The notes: a model not told the origin generated them from the letters alone. A stretch of 36,897 nucleotides of DNA from Oscillospiraceae bacterium (GCA_009783555.1 WRDH01000030.1:1-36897); one strand, 5' to 3'. Shown: positions 1 to 8,667, counted from the stretch's first letter. Translations and numbers: made by a program.

Positions 1-1236
1 CATATATAGGAATTTATCTGTTTCATCTTTGAAAAATAGCTTCATCCAATCCGCAGTGAAAAACTCCATCGCCATAGAATGTATTTCCGCTACGTCTGAT
101 GTATAATCTTGATACTCAACAATTTCGATATTTCTTGCCATATATGCACATAACGCATGCCCGCATTCATGTGTCATTACATCCACATCTTCACTGGTAC
201 CATTGAAGTTTGCGAAAATAAACGGGGAGCCGTAGTTAGGAAGGAAGGTACAATATCCGCCACCTGACTTCCCTTCCTTAGCGAGCACGTCAAAAAGTTC
301 TTTATCCAGCATGAAATCAAAAAACTCCTTAGTTTCCGCAGAAAGCTCGTCATACATCGTCTTCCCTGCCGCAAACATTTCTTCGGGTGTGCCTTTTGGA
401 GTGGGATTTCCTTCTGCATAAAAAATATCTTCATCGTAGAATTTTAAGCTTTCAACTTCGAGGTCTTTACGTCTTCGCTCATGCATATCTCTGAGAAACG
501 GCACAAGTACTTTCTTTACCTGATCGCGAAAGCGTTTAACAGCGACGGCATCGTAACTGTTGCGATGCATTAAAATATAACCAAGCTCAACAAAGTTTTC
601 ATAACCCAGCTTTTGTGCCATTGTATGGCGAAGCTTTACCAATTCGCTGAAAATCTCATCAAGCTCTGCTTCGTTCTCAACGAAAAACTCTGTCCGCTTG
701 GCATATGCTGCTTTTCGCACTTCCCTGTCTGCTGACAACTGGTATGCCCTGAGTTGGGAAAGATTTTGCTTTTTACCGTCAAAGTCAAGACTTGCAGACG
801 CCATTAGTTTATTATACTTGCTGCAGAGAGCATTTTCTTTCTGCATTTCCTCAATTATTTTCTCATCAAAACCCTTGAGTTTCAGCTCTGCATCCGAGAA
901 CCATTTTTCACCGAGTTCCTTTTCCAGTTCCGCTCTTTGCGATGAGTTCACCATTGCACGGTAATAGTCCATACCGATTTTCTCAATTAGCGGGTCAACT
1001 TCGTCAAAAAAGTCTTTTTCCTTATCGTAGAACTCATCTTTTGTATCGACGGTATGTCGGATATACACCAAAGAATTAAGAGTGTGCACATCCTTGAACA
1101 TCCTTTTAAATTTCTCGTACAGCTTCATTATCTCTGCCGCACTGCTTGCAGCCCGGACAGCCGCGACAACGGCTTCCCCATCAGCAGTCATTTGTGCTAT
1201 ATCAGGTCTTTCGTATGGCATTTGTGAAAACTTCAT
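1..1236 (-). CDS. M3-family oligoendopeptidase (C-terminus cut by window edge)
   Basis: The frame is open from an ATG at 1236 to the window edge, giving 412 residues. Family members usually have roughly 560-600, so the C-terminal third is missing. The start is supported by an AGGAGG Shine-Dalgarno site just upstream. The zinc-binding helix motif THECGHAL (HExxH) lies near residues 350-358; the third zinc ligand is expected soon after it (an E is seen in the IHSMAMEFF stretch). There is no signal peptide, so it is a cytoplasmic metallopeptidase that should hydrolyse short peptides. The gene follows tRNA-Thr and its terminator on the same strand and is probably a separate transcription unit. 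The family call is firm; PepF-like versus another M3B subgroup cannot be settled without the C-terminus. Confidence 0.93.
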   Translation of the reverse strand, partial: MKFSQMPYERPDIAQMTADGEAVVAAVRAASSAAEIMKLYEKFKRMFKDVHTLNSLVYIRHTVDTKDEFYDKEKDFFDEVDPLIEKIGMDYYRAMVNSSQRAELEKELGEKWFSDAELKLKGFDEKIIEEMQKENALCSKYNKLMASASLDFDGKKQNLSQLRAYQLSADREVRKAAYAKRTEFFVENEAELDEIFSELVKLRHTMAQKLGYENFVELGYILMHRNSYDAVAVKRFRDQVKKVLVPFLRDMHERRRKDLEVESLKFYDEDIFYAEGNPTPKGTPEEMFAAGKTMYDELSAETKEFFDFMLDKELFDVLAKEGKSGGGYCTFLPNYGSPFIFANFNGTSEDVDVMTHECGHALCAYMARNIEIVEYQDYTSDVAEIHSMAMEFFTADWMKLFFKDETDKFLYM

Positions 1237-1284
1237 TTGCTTCCTCCTGTTAGTAAATTTTGTCAAGCTTTTTCAGTATAACAG

Positions 1285-1322
1285 AAAAAGAAAAAAAAGC
1301 CATGTTTAATATACCGGCTTTT
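1285..1322 (-). terminator. Rho-independent terminator of the tRNA-Thr unit
   Basis: On the minus strand AAAAGCC (1322-1316) pairs with GGCTTTT (1301-1295) around a 14-nt loop, and a run of T's follows (positions 1298-1291, then further T's). It lies 10 bp past the tRNA 3' end and ahead of the peptidase gene. Confidence 0.7.
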
Positions 1323-1331
1323 GAGAACATA

Positions 1332-1407
1332 TGGAGCTTCCGGTCGGATTCGAACCGACTACCTGTTCATTACGAATGAACTGCTCTACCGAGTGAGCTA
1401 CGGAAGC
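1332..1407 (-). tRNA. tRNA-Thr (anticodon CGT)
   Basis: The reverse complement folds as a 76-nt cloverleaf. The acceptor stem is GCTTCCG paired with CGGAAGC, followed by discriminator T and an encoded CCA. The D arm begins TAGCTCACTCGGTAGAGCA. The anticodon stem GTTCA/TGAAC encloses the loop TTCGTAA, giving anticodon CGT, which reads ACG (Thr). The T arm contains GGTTCGAATCC. All invariant T-loop bases are present. Confidence 0.97.
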
Positions 1408-1416
1408 ACGGACAAG

Positions 1417-1445
1417 ATTATATCTACTCATTTTTGTTTTGTCAA
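1417..1445 (-). promoter_or_regulatory. Consensus sigma-A promoter for tRNA-Thr
   Basis: On the minus strand TTGACA (1445-1440), a 17-bp spacer and TATAAT (1422-1417) match the consensus exactly. The -10 ends 9 bp before the first base of the mature tRNA. Confidence 0.9.
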
Positions 1446-1503
1446 ATTATCGATCCGGTATGACCGGTAACGGTTTCCCACAACGATTTGTTGCGATTTT
1501 CTC

Positions 1504-3969
1504 TTATAGTAACAGCTCTTTTAGCTTGTCTGTCAGCTTTACGATATCAACGGGTTTGCCCATATGGGCGTCCATGCCGGCTTCCATGCAGGCGTCTATG
1601 TCGTCTTGGAAGACGTTGGCTGTCATAGCTACGATCACCAGCTTCTTGTCTCTTTGGACAGATGCTCCGTGTTCTTCATAAAAAGTCCGTATGCGTCTTG
1701 TTGCTTCCAAGCCGTCCATTTGCGGCATTTGCAAATCCATCAGTATGATGTCGTATCTTTCAGGATTATCGGATACTATTATAAGAGCCTCTTTGCCGTT
1801 TTCAACACAGTCGATAGTAAAACCACTGTCTCCCAAAAGCGCAAGCAATATCTCGCGGTTAATTTCGACGTCTTCTGCAACCAGCATATGTTTACCCGTG
1901 AATATGCCGGAGCTTGAAGCAGTGTCGCTGTCGTTTCCCGGTTCAACGTGGTCTTCCAGCGTAGAACTAAACACATGTGCGTCTTCCAACATCGCTGTAA
2001 CAATGAACTTTGCTCCCTTGCCAAGCTCTGATTCAACCTGAATACTTCCGCCCATCAGTTCTATAATACGCTTTACAATTGCCAGACCCAATCCCATTCC
2101 GCCATATTCACGGTTTGTTTTGCTGTCAGCTTGTTCAAAAATCCCAAACAGATTCTCCTGCTGCTCGGGTGATATACCGATCCCATCATCAGATACCTCT
2201 ATTTTTAGCTTGTAGGTGCTATCGGTTTTCCCGGTTATAGAAATAACAAGACGGACATTACCACTCTCTTGAGTAAACTTTACAGCATTGCTGAGAATAT
2301 TTATTAGAACCTGCGACAATCGTTGTTCGTCACCAATAACCTGATCAGGTATTTTCTCGTCAATTTTGACTGTCAGTGTCTGCTTCTTTTCATCCGCACG
2401 GTACTTAACAACAGAAAGTACCTTTTCAATCATGTGTTTAAAGTTGAATTCTGCAGGAACTAACTCAAGGTTGTTTGCTTCAATTTTCGCCATGTCAAGT
2501 ATATCATTTACTATTCCCAGTAAATGTGAAGAGGCATCCCCGATTTTATTGAAAGCATCTGTTTTCTTTTCAGTGTCGTCTGTTTTGTTCCCGATGGTCG
2601 ACATGCCGATGATTGCATTAAGCGGTGTCCGCATTTCGTGACTCATATTTGACAAAAATTCTGATTTCGCTTTACTTTCCAACTCCGCCGTTGCCAGTGC
2701 CATGCGTTCGGTAATATCACGCGATATACCTAAGACCCCGATGGTTTTGCCATCGATATAAAGCGGGGCTTTTATTGTTTCAAAAAGAGCCCTTTTTCCA
2801 TCGGCAGACATGACAAGCTCTTCGGTAATAACTGTATTTCGACTTTCCATAACCACGAGATCGGTTTTATTAAACTGTTCAACAATATCCGGAGGCGCAC
2901 CAAGGCCGTCGACGTCATTTTTCCCGATTATATACTCTTTGGCGCGGTCATGATAATCAGCAAGGCTCTTATTACAGATTAGATAATTAAGATTCAAATC
3001 CTTAACGAAAATATGATCGGGAATAGAATCTATCAGTACGCTGAGTGTGGTTGTCTGAAACGCCAGTTCCTGCGTCTTTTCATCGAGGCCTTTGCTTATA
3101 TGCGCTTGCATTAAATTCAAGGCCTTTTCCAGTACTTCGATTTCATTTCCTGCAAACTGTATCCGTTCTTCCTTAAGCTCCGGCAGTGCACCTGATTGCA
3201 CCATAAACTCCTGATAATCCGCTACGTTTTTTGCGAGACCGCTGACCGGATTCAAAACCCATCTTTGCAAAACAAATATGTTTATAAGAATTGTAACTGC
3301 CAAAAACAGCAATACAAATAAAATCATGGTTGTTACAATGGTTTGCCGTTCATGCATAATTTCTTCCATAGAAATATCAACACCAACAAACGCAGTAATA
3401 CTTCCGTCAGAGCGGTAAATTGGTTGATAGACCGTCAGCAACCATCCCCATCGGGAATGCGTTATCTTCTGTTCGGGCCACTCTCCGTTCATTAACATTG
3501 TCAATACTTCGCGGCTGATGTAATCGGTATCTTCATCCCAGTCATGAAAATACCCTAAATCCCATGCTGTCTCTTCATTCTCGTCGGAATCATACAGATA
3601 ATATGCGCCTCCATTAATAAATCTCGCAACTGAAATGTACACAACTCCGGGTTTTCGGGTCATTATTCTAATCAGATTCTTAATACGTTCAAATTCGTCG
3701 TCCTTTTCCAAAGTATCAAGATAACGATCTACAGAATCTCCGTCAATTGAATCCGCTAGAATAGTCGCTACCATCCTCGCTCTGTTTGCGTTTTCATTAA
3801 TAATCCTGTTGTTAAAAAACCAAAACGCAACAAGTATCATTGCAATCGAAATTACCAGCGGCATGAGAACAAAACCCAATGACAGCTTCAGTCTGAAAGA
3901 TTTTCTCAATCGCCCCAAAGATTTAACAAAGCGTTTAAATTTGCTTATATCATCCACGTTGTTAGTCAT
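1504..3969 (-). CDS. Membrane hybrid sensor histidine kinase/response regulator
   Basis: 821 residues in a classic hybrid two-component layout. TM1 is at about 30-52, an extracytoplasmic sensor region at 53-208, TM2 at 209-235, a HAMP-like linker after it, and PAS at about 305-422. HisKA carries the phospho-acceptor H444 (NMSHEMRTP). HATPase_c has an N-box around N557-N561, G1 DDGIGIS at 594-600 and G2 GGMGLGLA at 623-630. A C-terminal receiver domain carries acidic residues E699/D700, phospho-acceptor D745, T783 and K805. All catalytic residues are intact. No separate response regulator or output gene adjoins it, so the phosphate probably passes from the receiver to a phosphotransfer protein elsewhere. 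The ligand is unknown. The gene has its own promoter at 4054-4082. Confidence 0.95.
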   Translation of the reverse strand: MTNNVDDISKFKRFVKSLGRLRKSFRLKLSLGFVLMPLVISIAMILVAFWFFNNRIINENANRARMVATILADSIDGDSVDRYLDTLEKDDEFERIKNLIRIMTRKPGVVYISVARFINGGAYYLYDSDENEETAWDLGYFHDWDEDTDYISREVLTMLMNGEWPEQKITHSRWGWLLTVYQPIYRSDGSITAFVGVDISMEEIMHERQTIVTTMILFVLLFLAVTILINIFVLQRWVLNPVSGLAKNVADYQEFMVQSGALPELKEERIQFAGNEIEVLEKALNLMQAHISKGLDEKTQELAFQTTTLSVLIDSIPDHIFVKDLNLNYLICNKSLADYHDRAKEYIIGKNDVDGLGAPPDIVEQFNKTDLVVMESRNTVITEELVMSADGKRALFETIKAPLYIDGKTIGVLGISRDITERMALATAELESKAKSEFLSNMSHEMRTPLNAIIGMSTIGNKTDDTEKKTDAFNKIGDASSHLLGIVNDILDMAKIEANNLELVPAEFNFKHMIEKVLSVVKYRADEKKQTLTVKIDEKIPDQVIGDEQRLSQVLINILSNAVKFTQESGNVRLVISITGKTDSTYKLKIEVSDDGIGISPEQQENLFGIFEQADSKTNREYGGMGLGLAIVKRIIELMGGSIQVESELGKGAKFIVTAMLEDAHVFSSTLEDHVEPGNDSDTASSSGIFTGKHMLVAEDVEINREILLALLGDSGFTIDCVENGKEALIIVSDNPERYDIILMDLQMPQMDGLEATRRIRTFYEEHGASVQRDKKLVIVAMTANVFQDDIDACMEAGMDAHMGKPVDIVKLTDKLKELLL

Positions 3970-3983
3970 AATTTCGCTCTTTC

Positions 3984-4004
3984 AAATCACTTTTTTTGTG
4001 ATTT
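3984..4004 (-). promoter_or_regulatory. Leader hairpin before the histidine kinase
   Basis: AAATCAC and GTGATTT form a perfect 7-bp stem around a 7-nt homopolymer loop. It lies about 15 bp upstream of the kinase ATG, next to a GAAAGAG Shine-Dalgarno-like site. It could be a protein operator or an RNA hairpin affecting initiation. The role is inferred only. Confidence 0.35.
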
Positions 4005-4053
4005 TCCCGGTTCTTTAAGCACCATATTTTGTTTTATTTTCTCCCGTTAGGTG

Positions 4054-4082
4054 AATATATAATGTTTAGAGCATATTGTCAA
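4054..4082 (-). promoter_or_regulatory. Promoter of the histidine kinase gene
   Basis: On the minus strand TTGACA (4082-4077), a 17-bp spacer and TATATT (4059-4054). It implies a 5' leader of about 80 nt that contains the hairpin at 3984-4004. Confidence 0.75.
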
Positions 4083-4149
4083 ATAATATTGTTTTTATTT
4101 TTGTTCTCTTTTCAATTTGCCGGATGTTGTGGTATTATGTGAATCTAGG

Positions 4150-4190
4150 AGTTAAGGTTCAGGATTTAGGATATAGCCCCTAAATCCTAA
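4150..4190 (+). repeat. 7-bp-period repeat folding into a 10-bp hairpin
   Basis: Units of the form TTCAGGA/TTTAGGA repeat every 7 bp. The last copies face their reverse complement, so AGGATTTAGG (4161-4170) pairs perfectly with CCTAAATCCT (4179-4188) around an 8-nt loop. The hairpin ends a few bases before the AGAGGAG ribosome-binding site of the gene at 4209. It could be a repeat remnant or a leader structure. Confidence 0.6.
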
Positions 4191-4208
4191 AAAAGAGGAG
4201 ATATTTTT

Positions 4209-4895
4209 GTGAGTAAATGCATTATTAATACAGACACAATGCGTGTTTCCGGGTTATTTAGTCCGGGGCATACGCTTGTTTGGGAGCAGCTTATTAAGCT
4301 GGAGTGGCCTTGGGAAGCGATTGCTTTGATTTCTTCATATGTCAAAGAAATCGGCGCAATGCTTGATTCGTACGAATATGATAAATATGACAGCAACGTT
4401 TGGATTCATAAAACAGCAAAAATCGCACCGTCTGCATTTCTCGGAGAGAATATTATTATCGGTGCAGACACGGAAATCAGGCATTGTGCATTTATAAGAA
4501 AAGATGCGATTGTCGGCAAGGGAGCTGTCGTAGGCAACTCAACCGAGCTAAAAAACGTCATATTGTTCGATAGCGTTCAAGTCCCTCATTATAATTATGT
4601 CGGTGATTCGGTTTTAGGATACAAATCTCATTTGGGCGCAGGAGCAATAACATCCAATGTAAAGAGCGACAGTTCTCTAATTTCAGTCGCTTGCGGTGAT
4701 AAACGGATTGAAACAGGCCTTAAAAAGTTCGGCGCAATACTCGGAGATTTTGTCGAAGTCGGCTGTAACTCCGTACTCAACCCCGGCACCGTAGTCGGAA
4801 CGAAATCGAATATTTATCCATTATCAATGGTGCGCGGCTTTGTACCGGCAAACAGTATATACAAAAAGCAAGGCGAGATTACAGAAAAGCGTTGA
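4209..4895 (+). CDS. Left-handed beta-helix (hexapeptide-repeat) acyltransferase-like protein
   Basis: 228 residues from a GTG start placed 8 bp after AGAGGAG. From about residue 67 the protein has hexapeptide-type repeats (VWIHKTAKIAPSAFLGE, then I-G-A-D, V-G-K-G-A-V-V-G-N). These resemble the C-terminal acetyltransferase half of bifunctional GlmU and sugar-nucleotide transferases, including the 'VGDSVLGYKSHLGAGAITSN' region. The N-terminal nucleotidyltransferase domain of GlmU is absent; only about 65 residues of helical N-terminus precede the helix. The likely role is acyl transfer to an amino or hydroxyl sugar, possibly for envelope precursors, but the substrate is not visible. It precedes holB on the same strand with a 94-bp gap. 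Confidence 0.8.
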   Translation: MSKCIINTDTMRVSGLFSPGHTLVWEQLIKLEWPWEAIALISSYVKEIGAMLDSYEYDKYDSNVWIHKTAKIAPSAFLGENIIIGADTEIRHCAFIRKDAIVGKGAVVGNSTELKNVILFDSVQVPHYNYVGDSVLGYKSHLGAGAITSNVKSDSSLISVACGDKRIETGLKKFGAILGDFVEVGCNSVLNPGTVVGTKSNIYPLSMVRGFVPANSIYKKQGEITEKR

Positions 4896-4989
4896 CGTAC
4901 AGTTCCCACAGAATGTAAAATGGGGTTTAGCGATAATTAAGTGAAAATGGAATGCCAATAATTATAAAGGTACGTTAAGGGTTAATAAT

Positions 4990-5793
4990 TTGAGTTTCAG
5001 TTCTGATAGGTTGTCACATTCATATATAATAGACGATACTTTTGCCGATACCCTCGCAATGGCGGTAGTTTGCGGAAACCGTAGCGGTGAAAGACCGTGC
5101 ATGAAGTGTTCGCATTGCGATAAGGCTTCACGGCATATCCACCCTGATATAACGGAAGTTAAAAAACAAGACGGCAAACACATCATCGGTGTTGATCAAA
5201 TCAGGGCATTAAAGCAGGATGTTTATATTGTACCGAATGAAGCAGAGCAAAAAGCATATATAGTGAGAGAATCGGATTCAATGAACGACAATGCGCAAAA
5301 CGCTTTTTTGCAAATCCTGGAGGAACCCCCCGCACACGCGGTATTCATACTATGCACGGAAAACACACCCGCTCTTCTATCAACCGTACGCTCACGCTGC
5401 GTTGAACTAAAATATGGACTCTCCCCTTTGCAGGAAGCAAATTCGCAATCCCCCGCCGGCAGCATTGACGACTCCGGCGATGCCGGCCATGACGAACTCG
5501 AAGAACTGTCAAATGAGTTTGTTAATGCGTTAAAAGGCGACCATGTAAAGCTTATGGAGTGTATGTTCCGCATAGATAAACTCGATCGCTATACCCTGCA
5601 TAACTTTCTGGAAATAGCAAGAGAGAAACTGGTATTATCTCTCAAGGAAATCATTAACCAAGGTAACGGCAATAGTGATTTTAGAAAAAAATTATTCCTC
5701 GCTGAGGACGCTATATTAAAATCAAGAGAAATGCTGGACCTAAACGTAAGCACCGGAAACATAGCGGGTTACATATGTGCAAGTATGTTATAA
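4990..5793 (+). CDS. holB: DNA polymerase III delta' subunit (clamp loader), P-loop lost
   Basis: 267 residues, short for delta' (about 310-330). The zinc-finger cysteines C28, C37, C40 and C43 keep the 9-3-3 spacing of the family. It also has the 'AYIVRESDSMNDNAQNAFLQILEEPP' region equivalent to the Walker B/AAA+ core and the SRC motif (TVRSRC). The N-terminus reads SHSYIIDDTFADTLAMAV where relatives have a Walker A loop, so the ATP-binding loop is gone. The start is TTG at 4990, about 7 bp after TAAGGG; a stop at 4942 and no other start codon limit upstream choices. RicT follows, the order known from Bacillota (holB-yaaT). It should act in sliding-clamp loading as a non-hydrolysing subunit. 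Confidence 0.9.
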   Translation: MSFSSDRLSHSYIIDDTFADTLAMAVVCGNRSGERPCMKCSHCDKASRHIHPDITEVKKQDGKHIIGVDQIRALKQDVYIVPNEAEQKAYIVRESDSMNDNAQNAFLQILEEPPAHAVFILCTENTPALLSTVRSRCVELKYGLSPLQEANSQSPAGSIDDSGDAGHDELEELSNEFVNALKGDHVKLMECMFRIDKLDRYTLHNFLEIAREKLVLSLKEIINQGNGNSDFRKKLFLAEDAILKSREMLDLNVSTGNIAGYICASML

Positions 5794-5806
5794 TAATATA
5801 GTTGTG

Positions 5807-5935
5807 CAAGCGTGGATGGGGGTATGTTTTGTACTTCTTACCGCCAGAGTAAACATCCTTGTTTACACTGTCGGACGCTCCACCGTCCATGGCTCCGCTT
5901 GACGGAAGTAAAAAACATACCCCCATCCACGCTTG
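5807..5935. repeat. Inverted-repeat element between holB and ricT
   Basis: A perfect 24-bp inverted repeat (5807-5830 and 5912-5935) flanks an 81-bp centre. After one mismatch the arms continue with 6 more pairs (5832-5837 with 5905-5910). The centre holds a second small hairpin, GTAAAC/GTTTAC at about 5849-5866. A degenerate further copy of the right arm follows at 5947-5966 (AAACATACCTCCATTCGTGC). This has the shape of a small palindromic or MITE-like repeat. No ORF or clear target-site duplication is visible. Confidence 0.8.
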
Positions 5936-5995
5936 TGATTTTATTTAAACATACCTCCATTCGTGCCCGCAACAAATATGAAATGAGGATATATT

Positions 5996-7213
5996 TTGAC
6001 ACAGATTGTTAGTATTCGTTTTAACGAAAGAGGCAAAGCATACTTTTTTGACCCTTCCGGATTTACTATAGAAAAAGGTGAAAAAGTTGTTGTTGAAACA
6101 TCTAAAGGACTTGAGTACGGAGAATGTGTTCGCGGCAATCATCAGGTTGAAGATGACGCCGTTGTTCTACCATTACGCCCCGTAGTCAGGATTGCCACCG
6201 AAGCCGATAACAGAAGCGCGCAAGCGAGCAAGGAAAAAGAAAAGGAAGCCTTTGATTACTGCAAGCAGAAGATTGTCGAGTTCGGACTTGAGATGAAGCT
6301 TGTTAGCGTTGAATATGGGTTTGAAGGAAATAAGGTTTTGTTCTTCTTCACATCCGACGGACGTGTAGATTTCAGAGAGCTTGTTAAAGACCTTGCAGGC
6401 AGATTCAGAGCACGAATAGAGTTGCGGCAAATCGGGGTGCGTGATGAAGCTAAAATGCTTGGCGGGCTTGGTGTTTGCGGAAAACCGTTTTGTTGTTCGC
6501 AATTTCTTAATGAGTTTCATCCCGTATCTATCAAAATGGCGAAAACACAAGGGTTGTCATTAAATCCGACAAAGATATCCGGCACATGCGGACGATTGAT
6601 GTGTTGCTTAAAGTATGAAGAAGCAGCATATGAAGATTTGGTAAAAAAAGCACCAAAAGTCGGCGCATTTGTTGAAACACCGTCCGGCAAAGGCTCGGTA
6701 ACAAATGTAAATCTGCTTCGCGGTAATGCTAAAGTCCGGCTCGAAGACGGGTTTGACACAACTCTTAAAACATTTACTTTTGATGAGCTTGATATTCTCG
6801 GCGGAAAAGGGCGCAGGGCAGAGTATATTTCGGCAAGAGATGAAGGAAGGCTTGAAGAAGCAGGGTTTACACCTTCACCTCCACCCAATATCAGCCGTAC
6901 ATTAGATAATTTGAATATTGCAACTACGGAAAGCATCTCTGTGGTATCATCCGAAAAACTTGACGAGCAGCACGACCGCAGTAATAACGATAAATCGCAT
7001 CAACGGCGAAAACAAAAAGGATTTCAAACGCAAAAAGACAAATCCCATAAAGGAAAATTTATCAAGGACAAACCACATAGAGAAAAACCGAACGTAGAAG
7101 ATTCAGATTCATCCGAAACTGTTGCCGGCTCCGCTCCTCATCCGGAACCCATGGAAGGCGCAAAAAAGAAGAAGCATCACTTCAAAAAACGAAGAGGAAA
7201 CAACAAAAAGTAA
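5996..7213 (+). CDS. ricT: RicT/YaaT, PSP1-domain regulatory iron-sulfur protein
   Basis: 405 residues with a TTG start 7 bp after GAGG. The first 265 residues are a full PSP1-domain protein with the two diagnostic cysteine clusters, C161/C166/C167 (VCGKPFCC) and C198/C203/C204 (TCGRLMCC). In Bacillus subtilis these help bind [4Fe-4S] clusters in the RicA-RicF-RicT complex, which acts with RNase Y in mRNA processing and developmental control. The last 110 or so residues are a low-complexity, strongly basic tail rich in K, R, H and S and ending in KKKKHHFKKRRGNNKK, likely disordered and RNA-binding. Position after holB matches the conserved order. RicA and RicF partners are not in the window. 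Confidence 0.92.
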   Translation: MTQIVSIRFNERGKAYFFDPSGFTIEKGEKVVVETSKGLEYGECVRGNHQVEDDAVVLPLRPVVRIATEADNRSAQASKEKEKEAFDYCKQKIVEFGLEMKLVSVEYGFEGNKVLFFFTSDGRVDFRELVKDLAGRFRARIELRQIGVRDEAKMLGGLGVCGKPFCCSQFLNEFHPVSIKMAKTQGLSLNPTKISGTCGRLMCCLKYEEAAYEDLVKKAPKVGAFVETPSGKGSVTNVNLLRGNAKVRLEDGFDTTLKTFTFDELDILGGKGRRAEYISARDEGRLEEAGFTPSPPPNISRTLDNLNIATTESISVVSSEKLDEQHDRSNNDKSHQRRKQKGFQTQKDKSHKGKFIKDKPHREKPNVEDSDSSETVAGSAPHPEPMEGAKKKKHHFKKRRGNNKK

Positions 7214-7244
7214 TCAGTGGTCAATGATTATGGGTTAATGCTCT

Positions 7245-7276
7245 ATTTGTCATTTGTAATTTGTAATTTGTAATTT
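7245..7276. repeat. 7-bp tandem repeat (ATTTGTA)
   Basis: ATTTGTC followed by three ATTTGTA units and a partial ATTT, directly upstream of the AGGTGA ribosome-binding region of the next gene. Similar 7-bp-period arrays are at 19664-19698, 28315-28349 and 4150-4190. Confidence 0.85.
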
Positions 7277-7293
7277 AAGAAGTAGGTGATTTT

Positions 7294-8667
7294 ATGTTTG
7301 CAGGGCGGCAAAGTGAACTTATGAAGCTTGATGGTATATATGCAAGCGGTAAGTTCGAGTGTGTTATATTGCATGGGCGGCTTCGGACGGGCAAAACCGC
7401 ATTGCTGCGTGAGTTTATGAAAGGCAAAAACTGCATCTACTTTGCTGCGCAGGAAACAAGTGATCGCGAAAACCTTGAGGCTTTAACAAGCACCGTTAAT
7501 TCATTTCCAAAAGATATTGGAGAACCTGAGATTAAAAACTACTATGAAGAAGTCTTTGACAGGCTTCATAAGCTGGCGAAGTTGGAGCGTCTTGTTTTGA
7601 TAGTCGATAATTACCAGTTTCTTGTCGCATCAAATAAAAGCATTTCCGAAATGATTTGCAGGTGTATCGATCAAAAGCTTTTTGGCGGTCAGCTTATGTT
7701 GATACTATGCGGCTCATCAGAGGCTGTCATGGAAGAAGAAGCTTTGGGCTATGCATCACCGTTTCACGGAAAGAGGACGGCTCAAGTCAAGCTGCAGCCT
7801 CTGACTTTCTTTGAAGCAAAAAGGCATTATAGCGATTTTTCACCGTTTGACATAGCTGTGATATATGGCATTACAGGCGGGATACCCAAGTATTTGAACA
7901 TGATGGATTCGGAGTTATCCATTGAAGAGAATATCAAGAATACTTTCTTTGACCCTTCGTCGGAGTTATTTGAGGAGCCTGCTAATTTTCTGCGGCGTGA
8001 AGTCCGTGACCCTGCGTATTATAATGCGGTCCTTAAGGCAATTGCTTCAGGGCATATACAAAACTCAGAAATTGCAAAACAAGTCGGACTGGAAACGAGC
8101 GCATGTACCGCATACCTGAGAAATCTCATGTCTTTCGGACTTGTAAGCAAGCACACCCCAGTAACCGAAAAGGCCGGCAAAAAAACCATCTATGAGATTG
8201 ATGACAGTATGTTCCGGTTTTGGTACCGTTTTGTACCTGATAATTATTCACTAATTCAAAACCGGATGGCAGATAAAATATGGCGAAGCGTTGCGCAGGG
8301 TATTTCTTCATTTATGAGCAAGGTATTTGAAGACATTTGCCGTCAATGGGTCGACCAGCGCAATCAGGCAGGCAAAATGCCTGTCAGGTTCGTCGAGGTC
8401 GGTCGCTGGTGGGGTTATGATGTTGTGGGTAAAAACAACACATACATCCCGATTGTAGCATATTCAGACGATAACCATGTCTTTTTCGGTGACGCGTTTT
8501 GGTCAGATGAGCCAACAGACGAAGGTGCGCTACGCTCACTGGAAGAAAGAAGCAGACTTTTCAGATACCCGAACAGACACTTCTACCTCTTCTCCCGCTC
8601 AGGTTTTACAGATGACTGCGCGGAGCTGGCAAGGCAATATAATGCAAATTTAGTTGTTTTTGAGTGA
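7294..8667 (+). CDS. Archaeal-type ATPase with DUF234 domain
   Basis: 457 residues. Walker A is GRLRTGKT at 28-35. Walker B reads LVLIVDNYQFL with D105 followed by N106, where relatives usually have DE, so the hydrolytic glutamate is replaced. A winged-helix region is near 245-300 (NSEIAKQVGLETSACTAYLR). The DUF234 signature MFRFWYRFV follows at about 308-316, then GRWWGYDV at about 370. The PD-(D/E)XK-like active residues expected after that (E-I-D, then E-x-K) read IPIVAYS and GDAFWSDE, so the nuclease site looks degenerate. These proteins are common, poorly characterised, and usually taken as DNA-linked regulators or defence ATPases. It starts the accessory block after ricT. Confidence 0.85.
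   Translation: MFAGRQSELMKLDGIYASGKFECVILHGRLRTGKTALLREFMKGKNCIYFAAQETSDRENLEALTSTVNSFPKDIGEPEIKNYYEEVFDRLHKLAKLERLVLIVDNYQFLVASNKSISEMICRCIDQKLFGGQLMLILCGSSEAVMEEEALGYASPFHGKRTAQVKLQPLTFFEAKRHYSDFSPFDIAVIYGITGGIPKYLNMMDSELSIEENIKNTFFDPSSELFEEPANFLRREVRDPAYYNAVLKAIASGHIQNSEIAKQVGLETSACTAYLRNLMSFGLVSKHTPVTEKAGKKTIYEIDDSMFRFWYRFVPDNYSLIQNRMADKIWRSVAQGISSFMSKVFEDICRQWVDQRNQAGKMPVRFVEVGRWWGYDVVGKNNTYIPIVAYSDDNHVFFGDAFWSDEPTDEGALRSLEERSRLFRYPNRHFYLFSRSGFTDDCAELARQYNANLVVFE

Noticed and set aside
1446-1503. Terminator after the histidine kinase
   Set aside because: CCGGT/ACCGG and CAAC/GTTG short pairings exist, but the stems are 4-5 bp and no T tract follows on the minus strand.
6173-6550. Minus-strand frames inside ricT
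   Set aside because: No domain or ribosome-binding site, and the plus-strand frame carries the full PSP1 cysteine signature.
7245-7276. CRISPR or transposon-end interpretation of the heptad array
   Set aside because: Units are 7 bp with no spacers, no cas genes and no transposase nearby; simple tandem repeat.
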